Source: Caecitellus pseudoparvulus
Lineage: Eukaryota; Bigyra: Bicosoecida
Direction of reading: 5' to 3'
Assembly: GCA_965644315.1 (NCBI GenBank)
Contig: CBFFRQ010000018.1
Coordinates: 1,284,044 to 1,348,043 of the forward strand
Length of the DNA: 64,000 nucleotides
Part shown: in pieces, positions 1 to 15,000 of the stretch
Layout of the letters: each line of letters opens with the position of its first letter
How positions within the stretch are numbered: position 1 is the stretch's first letter
Program-made: the position numbers and the translations under genes
Notes under the pieces: model-generated
Databases searched by the model: none
What the model saw: the letters and a program-made list of their open reading frames with translations, nothing else
Told to the model about the DNA's origin: nothing

Positions 1-3000
1 CAAAGCAGTGCAGCGCCACGTCGGGTCCACTTTTGGGGCGTGTCGTCCTCGCTGATGGGCAAGCTGATGTCGAGGACGAAGTTGGTGCTATGCCCGGTTG
101 TGCTCAGCACTCCATGCCGACTGGCAGTCTTGTACGTTGGGCACACGTACACATGTGTGGAGGGGGGGGCGTACCTTGGCACCCCTGAACCAGCCTTGCT
201 TTCTGCCTCCTTGCCCTCCTCCGCAGAGCCACCAGCCTCGAACACGGCCGGCCTCAGCCACAGCATGGGCAAAGGCGACAGCAATTCTTGGGGCCTCTGA
301 TCGACCAGGACACACTCGACAGGATCCCAAGCTGCCCCCTCCAAGAACAGCCCATGCACGAAAGCCCCGTCAGGCGGCGCAGATGTTCCACTGTGTGGGG
401 ATGTGCTAGTCTGCACCTCGAAGTCAAAGTAAACCGCATCGATGGGCACGGTGTACTTGCGGGCGAAATTCTGCAGCGTCCCAGTCAAGAACGACTGCGT
501 GAAGAAGAAGCCGGAAATCCAAAAGCTCGCTGGCGGCCCGTCCCGCACCCACTCGGCGAAGAATGCCACCCGTTGCAGCAAATCTTCAACCCACGAGCCA
601 AGCGGCTTCATGCTGGGATAAGCGACTCTGTGCCACGCTTCCGGCACACGCCCCGTTGAAAGGCTGTCCGCCAACTCTTCAAGGTCCCCTCCCATGAGGA
701 TGATTCCGCGCAGCGCATCTTGCAAGGAGAGCAAGGTGCTGCGCACTTCCCTAATCAAGCCATTGAAACGACCTAACTCCTGCAGCAAGACGGTGTTCAT
801 GCTTTGCTCGTGCTGTACAGGGTGATCCCGCTCCACTGCCTCAACATCAAACTCTGAGGGGAGGCGCTCCAAGATGCTGGCAGCTGTGGACACAAGCGGG
901 TCCTCCTGCTGAGCATGCTCAACGCCACTTGCGTGCTCATTCTTTCCTTCACTTGCTGAACTTGCCGGTGCAGGCTGAATGGACTTCTGCTGAGAGGCCT
1001 TCCGCGGCTGTAGCTGAAGTCCAGCCTGCAGAATGGACCTGCTCTCGTTGACAGCGTTGGTGATGGCCGCATTGGGATGCAAGCCAAACAGCTCTGGCTC
1101 ATCGTTGCGTGGAAGCGACTGAATGTACTCAATATACGTCTCCAGTGGCCCATCTGGAGGCGCGAAGTAGATACCAGAGTCGGAAAACTTGAATCCATCC
1201 TCCATGATGTCTGGGTTCAGCACAGAGCTCAGTGTCGCGTGCAGCAAACGCCGGTCCTTGTCGTCGGTAACCCTGCCGCCGTAGTTGCACTCTGCGATGA
1301 GGTAGTGCAGCGCTGCATAGGGAACAACCCACCGGCGAGAGGAAGACTCCGCACCGCCCATGACAGAGCTGCCCCCGTCGCCAGTAGCAACACTTCGAGC
1401 TCCATGGACAGGTGTGGCTGGGGAGGGCGTGCCAGGTTTCGCAGCGCTATCTGAGCTCACCAGAGCCCACATTGGCGTCATGTCGTCCAAGAACATTTTT
1501 AGCTGGGATGCAGAGATGGCCAGGTCTGACGCCGCAAATTCGTACGGGATGTTCCATCCCAGCGGCCCAAATGCCCTGCGCTCCAAGACACAAGCATGGA
1601 AGAAACACAGTCCAAACAGAAGCTTGCGGAAGGGGGGCCCTTGAGAGCAGCTGTTCAGGTACTCATCAGTGAGAGTGGTGAAGGAGCCCAGGAGATTGTT
1701 GCGCACACCCTTCGGTGGTTCCAGGATCATCTTCACGCCGCGCTGAAGGACTGGAACGGGGAACTCTGGCGCGGGCTTGGACGTCAGCCACAAGCGGAAG
1801 GTGGGTTCCATGGTTTCGGCATCAAAGCTCTCTACCAGCCTCTCGAGCGAGGGCATCCAGCTCTTGGCCAGGTGACAGTTCTGCAAACAGACCCACTTAC
1901 CTGTGGAATCCTTCGCGGTGCGGATGGCTTCCTCTGCGATGGCACCCTGCCCCTGCCCCAAGGAGATGATCTCCAACTGTTTCGCCATGCCCTGCGTCTC
2001 GGCAAACTTCAGAAGCTCGGTCATCGGGTCCGCTCCGGGGGAAAGAACGAATACCAGGGGAACGTCAGGTGCACTGTCCTTGTAAGACGCCGCAAGGTCG
2101 AGCGGGGACATGTCCACGAACTCCTTCCCGAGAGTTTCAGCGATGAGGTCTTGCAGGGCAGGCACCAGCTTGTCTGGGCGGAGGCACCTGATGAGAATGG
2201 CATGCTCCAGCATCGTCAGCTCAGACCACTTGCGGTGTCCCTTCTTGGTCACCGAGTAGGAGTACGCCCCATCTCCATTCACGCCAGTCCCAATCAACGC
2301 CTCAGCTAAAGATTGAGCAGCTGGGGGGACAGCAGCACGCCTGGCATGTGAAACACCACCATACCGTACGTTTGCAGCAGAGGTGGGCACCCCTCGATGC
2401 CCCCGCTTGCCCCCACCAGCCCCTTGCCTCGTCAAGGCTTGCACGTAAGCAGAGGCGGGGCCGACAATGTGGCGGTGGCCGCCAAGGCTGATGCCGTCCA
2501 GCTCACGAGGAAACCACCTCGCGCTGTCCACTGGGTCGTTTGTCCCGCCGCCAGCCCCTGCTGGGCCACTCAGCATGGAGGAGGCAAACGAATCCACGCG
2601 AGGCAGCGCGGCGCCCCCCCCTGCAACTGACTTGGCAGGCCCCCCGTGCATGCCGGAGGCAAGCGTTGAAGCCCCAATGCTGGCAGCGGAGGTCATGCCA
2701 CGGCCTGCACCCCCTTTCATGCTGCCCAGCGTGCTGCCCAAGCCTGACCGCGCGGTCGAGCCCATGCCAGATGCCGTGCCATCATCGTCCATCGCGGATG
2801 CTGGTAGGAGCACATTCATAAGGGCATCAGAGGGCTTGTCGCTGCTGGCAACATCTCTCCAAATGGCCATGCGAGTCTTAAAATCCTCCACCAACCCTTC
2901 GAAGCCAGGCAGGCTTGCTGCGTCCAGAAAGTTACGCCAGGCTTCATCTGACAACCACACCTGCTCTTCAGCCTCTTCGTCCTCCATCTCGCTTACAACT

Positions 3001-6000
3001 TGAACGTCTAGGGTGACGTCTGACCCAGCCAGCAAGTCTCGCACCCCAGGCTCGCTGGTGAAGCCGCCTTCGCCAGAAGCACCGCGCGGGGATGTGCTGG
3101 GCAGCTTGCGCTGGGCGGTTGCGGCCGCGGCAGCTTGGGCGACAGGGTTCCCTTCGCTCAGGGAAATGGAGGTGGCACCTGACAGCAAGAAGCGGATGTG
3201 CTCGGGGGGCGTGTTCGTCTCTGTCTCCAAAATGCGCAAGGTCATGAGCAACGATAGGAGCAACTTGTGCTTCTCAAACAGAGAGCGGCACACGTTGCGG
3301 TACAGGAGCAGAGTAAAGGTGTTCACAATGCCGGCGAGGCGCAGGGGCAGCTTGCGCTTGCTCACTGTCGTGCGCTCAAGGGCCACTTGAAACAAGCGGG
3401 TGAACCACTGCAGTGAGAACTGGTACATGGGGTCAAGCTTGGACAGGGACACGATAGTGAAGTACAGGGTCGCTGCTCGCCGAGCGACGGGCACGTACTC
3501 CATACGCAGGGCACGGACGCGCTTGTCTGAGCGCCTTCCTTGCTCCAGCTCCTCCTCCGCCTGCAAGCTGATGGCTTGGCTTGCTTGCAGCGTGGCAATG
3601 AGCTCCTCGTTGTCCAGCAGGTTGTCTCCTGCGCTGGACAACTCGGAAAGCACTCGCTCCTCGGTCTCTGAGACCTTTGCAGTTGCTTGAGCGATCTGTT
3701 TGATGCTCGCTCGGCGCTGATTCTCGATCTCCTTCGCTTCGTGCTGCACCACTGTGCCGAGGAGCTGGTCAGTAAGCCCTGCTGGGGTGGCTGAGAAGTT
3801 CAGCAAGTTCACTTTCACCCGAGCCTCCGGCGCAAAGTGTGGGTTTGGAAGCTTAGTCGTCATGAAGAGCCGGAAAGACTCGTTGTACTCGACAGTGTTA
3901 TCCCCCAGCCGGATGACTTTCACACCGCCGGCCATGTGCTCCCGCCGCTCGAGCAGCGGCTTCAGCACCCCCACGAGTGTCTCGCCGACTCCCTCCACCA
4001 GCACATGGTGGCCATACGACACGGCAGCTTCCATGGTGCGGCTCAAATTGGACGTGCTTGGCTTCACAACAATGAGCGAGCCAGGCAGGACAATGTCGCG
4101 ATTGCCACGAGCTCGCAGTCTGCCGATGACCCCCGACGCCCCCGCGGAACCAGCGGGGGTCCGGCCGGAGCCAGATGTCTTCGACTCCTCCACTGCCTCT
4201 GCTTCTGCCTTGGCGGCCTCCATGGCGGCCAACTCCCGGCTCCGAATCCAGGCATTGGCTTGCTCCTGAGGGTCGATCAGCAGGGGCCACAAGCTGGAGG
4301 CATCCATCATGAGGGCATTGTCGATGGACGCCGGGTCATCTGGCAGCCCCTGAGCCTTCCACTTTTGGATCACTGCATCATTGCCCAGCACACTCACCAG
4401 AGAAAACGCCGGCTGGCCGCCTTCATCCGCGGCTCCTGCTGCCGTGCACGTCAGAGGGACAGCGTGCTGCACACAGGCGGCTAGCCACTGCTGAGTGGCC
4501 TGGGACCTGTACTCCGCACTGAACGGCCCCAAGTACGCAACGACTGCCGCTGCAAGAAGGGCATCTCCGGTGAGGTGCTGGTACCTTGCCTGCTCCTCTA
4601 CAGTCCGGCGCCGCCAGCGGTCGCGCTGCCCGCCTAAGGAAGCGATGAGGATCTTCGCATTCGCTTGCTGTGTCAAACACTGCTGCATGCCAGCTTCCAG
4701 ACGCGCTTTCTCGTCGTTGGCATCACGAAGCTGTGCGAGCAGTGTGGCGAGCTTTGCCTCAAGTTCCTGCAGCATGGCTTGCTTCTCTGCCAAGGCCGCC
4801 TTTTTGACACGCAGGGCAGCCTGCGCATCTTCCACTGCACGCTCCTTGGGGGCGACCACCTTCACAGTGTCGTGGTATCCAACCACCGCATGCAGCCAGC
4901 GGCAAAGGCCTGCAGCCGCGACCGACGACGACCGGACGATCTCAGGCGTGAAGTTAGGGTCTGCCAGCAACGGCCGCAAAGGCTCGACAATGCGGTCTGT
5001 CAAGCTCTTCATCTTGAAAGTGAGCAGCGTCTTCACAAAATTTGACTTGGACAGCAGGTTCTTCTTGGCCGCAACCCAGTAGGAAGGCTTACCGTCTGTT
5101 CCCTTAATGGGTGCTTGCTTCTTGATAATGCACACGCCCTTCATCACATTTTTCACTGCCTCTGGTGGGTGCTTCAGCGACTTGACCTCCACAATGTCTT
5201 GCTTGTTCAGCCCCTTCAGGGCCTGGGTGGCCTCTTCCAGCAGGGGCTTTGCGTGGTCAAGCTCTGCTTGGCACTCTGCCATCATGGCCTCGGCTGCATC
5301 CGCCTCTGCCGTGAGTCGCTGTTCTTCGGCCACCACAACAGCGCGCTCTCGATCCACTTCAGCCTGCTGTACCTCGATGGCGGCCATGGCTCGGTCAGTG
5401 CGGGCTCGGCTTGCCTCAAGCTCTGGCTGCAATTCCTCGACCTTTCGCTGCAACGTAGTTGCGACTGCCTCCGCATTGTCCACTGCTGCCACACCTTTGG
5501 CGTACTTGTCTTGGTCCTTGCTCACCGCTGCACGGCGAGATCGCAGCAGGCCTTGGTACAGTTTGAGGAACTGAAGGAACATGGTTGGGGTCACGTAGTT
5601 GTGCCTTCCCGTCTCTGCTCTCATGGACGAAGTGAGGGCGGACGAGACTGAGTGCGCGCTGACGGCAACTGGGACAACCTTGCCCATGTCCTCTGGCGCG
5701 ACGACGCCGCCGTCCACAAGCACCTTGTTGGCCACTGACGTGAGAGCTTGGTTTGGCCAAGGGAAGAACCAATCGATGTACGTGCAGTTAACCAGCGAGG
5801 GGAAGTTGCGCAGGCGATCCCGGAAGGCCTTGCCCACAGGGGAGAAGGCAAGTACGACATGCAAGTTTCGCCGGCAAGCCTTCACAAAGTAGGAAAACAC
5901 ATCAGCTCGTGTCAACACCACGTCAGCTGTGGAGGGGGCTTCGACGTCGCCCTCGGCTTCGGCCTGAGCTCGCTCAGCGATTGCAGCCTTGGTGGCAGCA

Positions 6001-9000
6001 TCCTGGCAGTCGGTAATGACTGTTGTTTTGTCTTCCTCGTTGAAGAGTCCAGGCACCTCCCCTGCGTTCATGATGTTGTTCACGTCTTCCATCATGGCGT
6101 CACTGGAGATATCTGCGTCGCTCAGCAGCAGCACCTGGGGCTTGTTCTGCACACCAGCCAACGTCATGACTTCCCGCAGGTCATCCCGCCACTCAGTGAA
6201 GCCATAGGTGCTGGCGCTGGACAAACTGAACACAGACTGCCCTTGCGTAAAGGCGGCGAGGCGGGTCAAGCAGCGTCGCCCACTGCCGCCTACGCCTACC
6301 AGGAGCGCGTGGCCGGCAGTTTGGGCAAGGCGCCGCGCGATGCGGACAACGTGGTCCCGGGCCATGCCAAACAGGACGATATCCATGCTCTGCTTGACGG
6401 TGCCGTTGTACTGGTCCAGGCTCGAGCGAAGGGCGTGCAGCAGAGCCGCATCTGACTGTGCCTGGGCGTACTTCCCTGCCGAGTCGCCTTCAAAGAAGTT
6501 CCCGAACGCAAGGGAGTTCGAGGCAGACCCATCCTCGGCAAAGGGTGCGCCAACCGCCGCTGCTGTGGCGGCGTCGTGATCACGCCGCAAAGGTAGCAGC
6601 GCTGAGGGTGCTTCCTTGCTCTCGCCGTGCATGTCGGCCTTTCCGTCCCCGGCGTCTGGGGTGGCCCAGTCATCAGCGAACGCGAAGGGCTGTGTCCCCC
6701 GCTTGCACTTAAAGGACGTCGGCATGCTCTCCAGCTTCTTTGCGATGGAGTCCATGCGGCTCTTGTCCGAAGCAGAGAGCTGCGCTTCGATATCCGCATC
6801 GGTCACTACGATAGGGGCGCTGACTTCTGTGGGCTCGGCCGCCTCACCACCTTCATCAATGCGCACGTGCTTCTCTGCAGTAAGCGCCTTCTCGGCTTGA
6901 GCACGCTCGGTCGCTTTGGCCCACGAGCGCTCCTTCAACTCGTCCAGCTCCCGTTCAAGAGACGCGCGCTCGGCTGCCGCAGCCGCGGCGGCCTCCTCTG
7001 CCTTGCGCTCCTTCGCTCGAGTATCAGAGGAACTGTCATAGAAACCCTGGAGCGCTCGAGTCCAAGACACTCCAGTAAACGCCTTGATTTCGTCCACGAC
7101 GAGGTCGTGGAACCACTGCACATCGTGCATGTCCACCAAGCGGTCACTGAACACCCTGAACAACTCGTGGCCAACCAAGCGAATGAGGTGTTCCGGCTCG
7201 CGCATATCACGCGGGGTCGCTGCCACGGTGCCTTCGAAGACTGCAGACAAGTCCCGAAGGTTGAACGTGTAGTGGGACTTTGCAGGCGTTGGGCGCAGGT
7301 GCTTCTGCAGTGTGGCGTAGATCTGCACGGCGGCAGAGACAAGCTTCGGGGCCACTTGCATCACGGCAGGGGCAGCCCCTCGAGGGGAGGTCGCACCCGT
7401 ACCAGCGCCGGCAGCGGCTGTGGGGCTTGACGCCAGTGCAACCCCAGCGAGGCTATCTGCCACTGATGCACCGGTCAGGAACCAGCGGGAAATGGAGCCA
7501 AAAATGCGGCGCAAGGAAGTCTCATCAAAGGGAACACATGAAATCATGTTGAAGTGCCGCAGGTATCGCTGGGTAACCTCGCTGCGACTTCCACTCGACA
7601 AGCCCATGCCTGCCACGAACTGCGTGTCCACCACCCGCCTGAACGGCTTGCCACGGGAGCGGAAACCGTACCACCCGCCGTGGTCCATCCACTGTCGCAG
7701 TAACTCAATAGGAGGCTGTGCACCGTATTCTTCTTTCTCTGGCATGTTCAGATCATCCACAAACACCACAGCCGTTCGGCCCAGGCTGAGGCCATACACG
7801 CCTGCTCTGCGCTTGGACATGGCGCCATCAATGATGTCTTGCGTGGCAGCAGCCGTCGTTCGCGCAGAGAAGCGCAGCGGCACTGCCTGGTACCGCTCCT
7901 TCGCCAGTTTGCCCAGCATGTGCTGGATGCTGACGCTCTTTCCTGTGCCAGTTGGGCCGACGGCCAGCACATGCACTCCGTGCCTCACGAGAGCCTGCAT
8001 GATCGTGCTTTGCCTGACTGTGTCCACGGTCGGCACAACGATGTCGCTGTAAGGAATGCCCGGGCGAATTGAGAACAAGGGCACACGGGCACCGCCGCTG
8101 CGGGGGGAAGAGGCGCCGCTGCTGCCCCCAGCCGGCATCCAAGGCTGCCACTTGATGGGGCCTGTGGACACGGAGCCTCCAGGGCCCTGTCCCGGCGGGG
8201 CGGCGGTCAGGGCAGCATCCGCGCCAGCAGCTGAAGTTGCTGCCAGCTGCAAGGAACTCGGCGCGCCCGCGCTGGGGGCCTCCTTGGAGCTGCCTTCGGA
8301 CGGCCTAGCGCCCATATCCAGCACGAAGTCAAAGACGCTCGCATCATCGACATCGGGGAAGCGCAGCTTCGACGTGCGGACTCCAACCTGAGGGCTGATC
8401 AAATCAAAAGCGTCACCAGCTGAAAGCAATTCGTACCTGGTAAAGGCAGCCTCAGGTACTTCTACACTGGCTGGGAGGACGAGGGCACCTTGCTTGACAC
8501 CAGCAGCATCCAACGCAGCGCCCAGCGCTGCAAAGGAGGCATCCATGCGCTGCTGCAAATCATGCAGCGTGTGTGAGCGGGGAGGGGGCTTGACATACGA
8601 AACTTCGTCGGGAACACTGTCCCCGGCCAGCAGCGCCCGCAGCAGTGTGTCAAAGCCAGGGCGAGACTCAGCGCCAAGCGCACCACCCACTGACCACACC
8701 AGCGCGAATACCACCATCGCTTCGAGCTTCTCACGCACAGCCACATCTTCCTTGGCTTTTGCTGCAGCGGCGCGGCGTGCCGCGACATCTTGAGCAGCTG
8801 CGCTCTGGATGCTCTGGCTGTGGGTGTCAGGGCCCGAGGCCAAGGAGGCTGACACCGCGGCGCGCCCAGCGGCCGTTGCCGCCGCTTCGTTCAACGCAGC
8901 TGTCTCGAACATGTGCACCCATTCCTCCCGCATCAATGCGCCCAGCAGCCTCAAGAAGGCGCCAGTCAACCCAGGGACAGTGGACGTGACATAGTTTTGC

Positions 9001-12000
9001 TTCTCTGTGCCGCGCACATACGCTAGGCAATGCGGCAGAAGCCAGTCGGCAGCGTCCTGCAGGAAGTCCCCATGGTCCAAGCGCATGCTGCTAGGCAGCG
9101 CTGCGACCCATGATGCGACCAATGGACGCCAGCCCAACTGGTGAGGCTCCATGTACACCATTCCGCAGCGGGACACTGTGGCTGGGGACGCAGCCACGAG
9201 GTCTTGCACCTCGAACATCATCCGCATCTCATTCGTCAGGCGAATGACCTCACCGCTCTGCAAGCACAACTTCTTGTTGTCATCCAGCACCGTGTTCATG
9301 TTCTCGATCCACACTGCGTCCACTGGCCCGTCGCACATGACCCACTTTGCCTCCTGCCCCACGTCCCTGGCCGCCATGCGGACGGCCAGCGAGAGAACGC
9401 CATCTGTCCAGTCACCAGTGTTCACATCATCCTGGCCGTACAAATCCTCCACTGCAAGGGCCTTGGGGTTCAGCACCCGCATGCGCACGTGGCTGTACCT
9501 GCGGATTTCAGCTGGCGGCACCGCTAGCTTCATGGGCACTTCTGGCGCCCCCTCCACCTCGGGCATGCCGCGCAGCATGCCACTCCCAGACGAGCCCACG
9601 CTGCGAGAGCGCTCAGGGCTGAGATCGACGCTGTGGTCGCGAGAAGCGTCGTCAGCAGCGAGGGCTTCAGTCTCCGCGGCGCGCTGGGCATCAGCCAATA
9701 AGTTCAACGCCCGAGCAAGGGTGCGCACGACTGTCGTTTTTCCCGCGCCGGTGTGGCCCACTAGCATCATCCCGTGCCGGACCGAAGTCGTGTCGTACAG
9801 CTGGCTGGCTTTCTGCAGCAGGACCGGGACAGCCTGCAGGCGGTGCTTGGCGACTGCCTGCAGCAACGCTCCCTGCAAGCCGTGGTCCTCTTGCGCCGGC
9901 AGCGTCGCTCGGGGGAAGAGGTCACCCACGATGCCATTGAACAGCGGCAGGTCTTGCTCCAGGAACTTGGGAAGGTTGACGTCCAGAATGGCCTTCAGGA
10001 CGAGCTCCTCCTCAGCCCACGCCAGCTGGCGCTTGAGAGCAGCCGCCGCGACGAGAATGGCCTTCACTGCTCGCATGCCGTAGTCGTAATGCTTCTGCGA
10101 GGACAGCTGCTCGGAGGCGAGGCGGAGGACCTGCACAATCTTACGGGACATGTCGCGTGCTGACTCAAAGCCGTACGAATACAGCATGATTTCCGCGATC
10201 ATGGCGTAGTCTGGCACCATCATCGCACATGGACGGAAGAGTGCCTTCAAGTTGTCCGGCAGCTCAGAGCGACCAGCGTACCCAGGGTTCATGGTGATGA
10301 ACACGTTGCACGAGGGGCGCAGGTTCAAGCTGGTGCCTTCAAAGACGAAGCGCTTGGCACCCTCTCGCTTGCCCTTCTGGATGGTCAGGATCTGCTGGGC
10401 GATGACGGACAGCACTTCCAGCTCAATGCGGTTGAACTCGTCGAAACACGCCCAGGCACCACATGATGCCAGCCCCTTGAAGAGCTTGGCCATGCTGCTG
10501 GTGTTCATGCGCTCCGAACAGTTGTACACGACGCACTGCACTGCCAAGGCCTTGGCCAGGTCCTTTGTGGACTCTGTCTTGCCTGTGCCTGCAGGGCCTT
10601 CGGGAGCGCCACCGTACAGCAGGTGCACCGCCCCCATCAGTGTTCGATAACACCTGTCGGTCAAGGGGGTGATGACCAGTCTTGACGAATTTCCAAGGTA
10701 CTCCCAAGCATAGTACGCAGTCGCGTTGACGATGCGCACTGGCATGCTCGGCGGCTCCTCAAGCGAAAGAGTCGCGACGACTGGGGCGGACCCCAACGTG
10801 ACGCCGCCACTGCCGACAGCAGCACCTTTGCCTTGGCCGCCCTTTCGGCGTCGCTGGCTCGGTGAGGATGGGCCTGCAGCCATGGCGGCGGCGTTCCCGG
10901 CCCCCACCGTGGCGCCATCATCACCACGCCACTCAGGGTCCCCAGACCAGTAGTACCGGAGCTGCGAGAACCATTCAAAGTCGTTCACATCGTGGACCTT
11001 TTTCGACACCATCTCATCCACGACGTCCCTTGCATGCACGTTGGTCGTGGTGAGGCACGTTAGCGTCATGCGCTGCAGTGGCTTCAGGCCACTCTGCCGC
11101 ACGAGTGCAACAATGTTCAGGAGTTGCTCGTTAAGCTTGTCGCGGTACGCTGCCAGCGGAGCAACGTCCACCTCCACCTGCGACGCGGGGTCGCTGTTGT
11201 CCGCTGACCGCACACTGGCAGCGACGATGGGCTCCTCATCAGACCTGGCAGAGCCGATGGACCTCCCACTCGCAGAACGGCGAAGGGAAGCTGGCCTGGG
11301 CATTTGAGGGGGGCGGTCTCCTGCAACCCGTGCCTTGCTTGGCTTTCGAGGCAGCTTGGCTCCAGGCTGGCTCCCAGCACTTTGGCCTGCAGCGCCCTGT
11401 GCCGGGTGAGCCGGAGGCAGCATGCGCCCGGAGGAGTCGGTGCGCATCATGGAGCGGCTGGAGCGCCTGCGCACCATGCCCTTGACCGCGATGCCAGTGT
11501 CTTGTGCAGCACCCGCTGGCACAGGCCCGCTACCTCCACGGCCCGTCAAGCCACCTTCCTCAGACGCCCCGCCAGACAGCACGCTGTCGCCCCCAGAGCG
11601 CATGGCTTCCTCCATCTGCCGCCGGACCTCCCGGGCCCGGCGACGCTCAGCGGCCTTCTCTGCCACCCAAGCAGCGACGTTAGCTTCGTGGCGCTCCTTC
11701 ATGCGCCTCAGCGCGCCCTCGACATGGTGAGTCCAGAACACGGCATCGACCGCCAGCACAATTTGGCCTGGCCACTCCAAGAACAGCTGCTCCCGCTTCT
11801 CAGGCTCTGCCGCATACGCTCGAATGGACCGGCCCATGATGGCTTTCAGTGTGGAGCGCATGGCGTCCTCCAGGTCTGTCATCCACAGCTCTACGTTCCC
11901 CTTGCGGTTGCCCCTGTTGGGATCCACGGGGGCATCCAGGCGGACCACCTCCTTTTCCTTGCTGACCATGGCGACGATTTCACACTTGGGGAACTGTCGC

Positions 12001-15000
12001 TTTTGGGCAGGAGCTCCGTCTTCCCCACCCTCCCCGTCACCTTCGTCGTCCTCCTCGTCGTCTTCCGAGACGTAGCCATCTAGTTCTTTGAACTCAATGC
12101 GATCAATGCCTTCGAATGACTTGTTCAAGTGTGGCTGCACTCGACGGGGGTCCTTCGTCTCTGCAAGGATTTCCAGCAGCTCCTCATTGGAAAGGAAGTA
12201 GAAGCGAGGGAACTGGCCCCGCTTCATCTCCAAATACTTGTTCAGGCCTCGCTGCACTGTCTCAAGGCGCTGAGCTGCGTTTTGGAGCGTGCTGAGCAGC
12301 TTGGAGTCAGCCAAGTTCTCCACCAGCGACGGCTCCGCTGCGACGCCGCGCATGAGCTCACGCCACACCTTGTCCACCACCCTGAAAACTCGACCTTGTT
12401 CCGGCATCTGCCGCATGATGTCCTTGCTGCCAAAGATGGGCTCCAGGTACCGCCAAGAGCGCTGCACATTCATCCACACCTCCAGCAAGTTGGTGGCGTC
12501 CAGCAACATGCTCTCGAAGCGACGGGTGTCCTCCAGGATGTTGACGATGTATGGAGAAGTCAGGAGGTTCTGCGTCTTGACCAGCTGGTCGTCCAGCAGG
12601 GCTTGGATGACGTCCACACCCTTGATGATGGCGACGTCTGGGCTCTTGGGGTACGGCATGAGGGACAGGGACACCGCGCGAAGCTCGCCCACCATGCTTT
12701 GCAGCGACGCATTCAGTGCGTGCTGCTTGGAAGCGATCAGCGCGACCTCTTGCACGTCGTCCATGTGATTCTTAACGCCGTGGTTGATCAAGTCGTTCAG
12801 GCAGAAGTCCCGCTGCTCCTCCAGCGGGTCGAAGGGCTTACCGTTGAAGTCGTCCAGGCGGTCTGCCACGTCTTGCCAGTGCTCGGGCTGCATGACGTCC
12901 TTGGCGCCGAGGGCCTCCACGACGGGGAGGATCTCCCTGAAGCCAGTGAGCTTCTTGCGCAGCGAAGTGGCCACCTCCAAAGGCTTCTCGGCACCCAGCT
13001 CTGCAAAGGCCTTGATGAGTCCGTTCGCACCTGCGTGCCAAGCGGTGACCTTGCTCACCATCTCTTTCGTGTCAATTTCGCTGAAGGGGTTCTCAGTCCA
13101 CTTCACAGCCTTGTCGTCCAACTCGTTCACAACCGACCACAGACGGTAGAAGGGCTGGAAGTCATGCTTCACGCGCTCAAGGGTGGTGAAGTCTGACAGT
13201 GGTTGTTCAAAGATGCGCTCTCGCTCGTTGAAGTCTGTGGCTCGGGCTGTTGACTCGATCAGCTGATCCTGCAAGGACAGCGCCTCCTCGGCGACTTTGT
13301 CGAACGCCGCCTTGTCAGTGACTTCCAGCTCCTCCCCGCCTTTCTCGTAGAATTCCAACACGCGGCCAGGCAGCTGAGCCACCTGCTTCTCAAAGGCAGC
13401 TTTTTCAACCTCCAGCTCAGCCACAAGCTTGTCGCTCTCCAAGTCGAGGTGTGCCAAGGCAGCACCAGCCTGCTCCATGATGCGGCTGGGCCACGTTCGG
13501 AGGTACAGCAGCGCACGCACCACTTGCTTGGGGATGTCCCGTTCATCCCGGTCAAACTCGCCCAGTGAAGTCAAACGCCGCCACGTCTCGATGGACAGCG
13601 CCTCCAGACCTGACACGAGGCCGTCCAGCGCCTCCAGCACTGCCCGCATACGTTCCACACCCCGGGCATTGGATGGCTTCAGCTTCAGCCGAGCGAGTAG
13701 TTCGGCGTACTTCTCGTCCACCTCCACTGCTACGCGAGCGCAGTCACGCACAATGATCTTTGCCATGGCTGTCGTCAACTCCCTCGCCCTCTTCGTGAGC
13801 ACAGCCTTTACGTGCGAGGTGTCGACGGCGAACAGTCCGAACGAAACGTGGTCGTCAGAGAGTCGCGCGATTTCTTGGCTTGCCCGCCAGAACCGGCGGA
13901 TTTCGCGGCGCTCGTCCTTTGCGCGCTTCTTCTTTGGCCGGCCTGCTTCATCGTACGTCAAGTGAGCTGCCCACTTGGGGACGTACGGCAGCTGCCACTG
14001 CCGCAGTGGAACCTCATCGCCTTCACTGGCAGCCTCCATCTCGCCGAAGCCCATGCCGTCACCGTGCATGCCGAAGTCGTCGTCGGAGGCGCTTGCTGCA
14101 AGAGCGTGCTGTCGGGCGGCCACCGCAGCTGCCTCTGCGGCCCGCTTAGCCCGACGCTCAGACATGGCAGCTGCCCGTTGCTCCTCCTGGGCACTATCTG
14201 CGGGGTACAGCTCGTCGCCTGGTCCCGAGCCCGGTGTGACGGCTAGGACAGCAGGGGGCAGCGTGGCTTCCGTTTCATCACCCTCATCCACAGGCAGAGT
14301 CGCTGCGAGATGAGGCGACGTCGCACCGGACAGCATGGCCGCACGGGCGGCCTGGGCAACGTGGGCAGCGGCAAACAGGGCCTCCATGTCTTGCTCTTCG
14401 TCTGACGTCTCTTCCTCTGTCTCCCACTCGTCCTCGCCGCGGACGACAGCTGAGCGCAAGGGGCCGATGTGCACCGCGGAAGGGTCTGCTTCAGCCTGGC
14501 GTCGCCGGAGACCAGAGAGGGCAGACGGGAAGGCTGAGGCTTCACGAGATCCCAGTCCGTCGTCGTCTCCTTCCTCAGCGGGGGCACCGAGGTCCCACTC
14601 CGTGAGCACAGGGGGGCGGCGCCGTACAGACAAGCCACGGGTCAAGTCAGCGCCACGGAGGCTGAGAAGCCACGCAAAGCGGCCGTAGACATTGGCCAAA
14701 GCGTTGGGACGAACCATTTCCGCAGCCACCATCTGGCTGATGGCTGCACGTGCGGCCTCCATACGGGTTTCCACGGGCACGGCGCTGGGCGGTACGGTGG
14801 ACAGGTGCTGCCTGCTTGTGGCGAGCTTGTCGGTGAGGTATTCATGCGCTGCCCGCAGCTCCACAGCAGCAGGGTGCCACTGCTGCATATCTTCAATGGC
14901 CGATGACAGGGGGCCTGCCGACGGCCGAGGCCGTCCTTGCAGCAGCTTGCGCACGTTGCGATCGCGGTGCAGGTTTGGCATGGACGAGACCCCCGATGCC

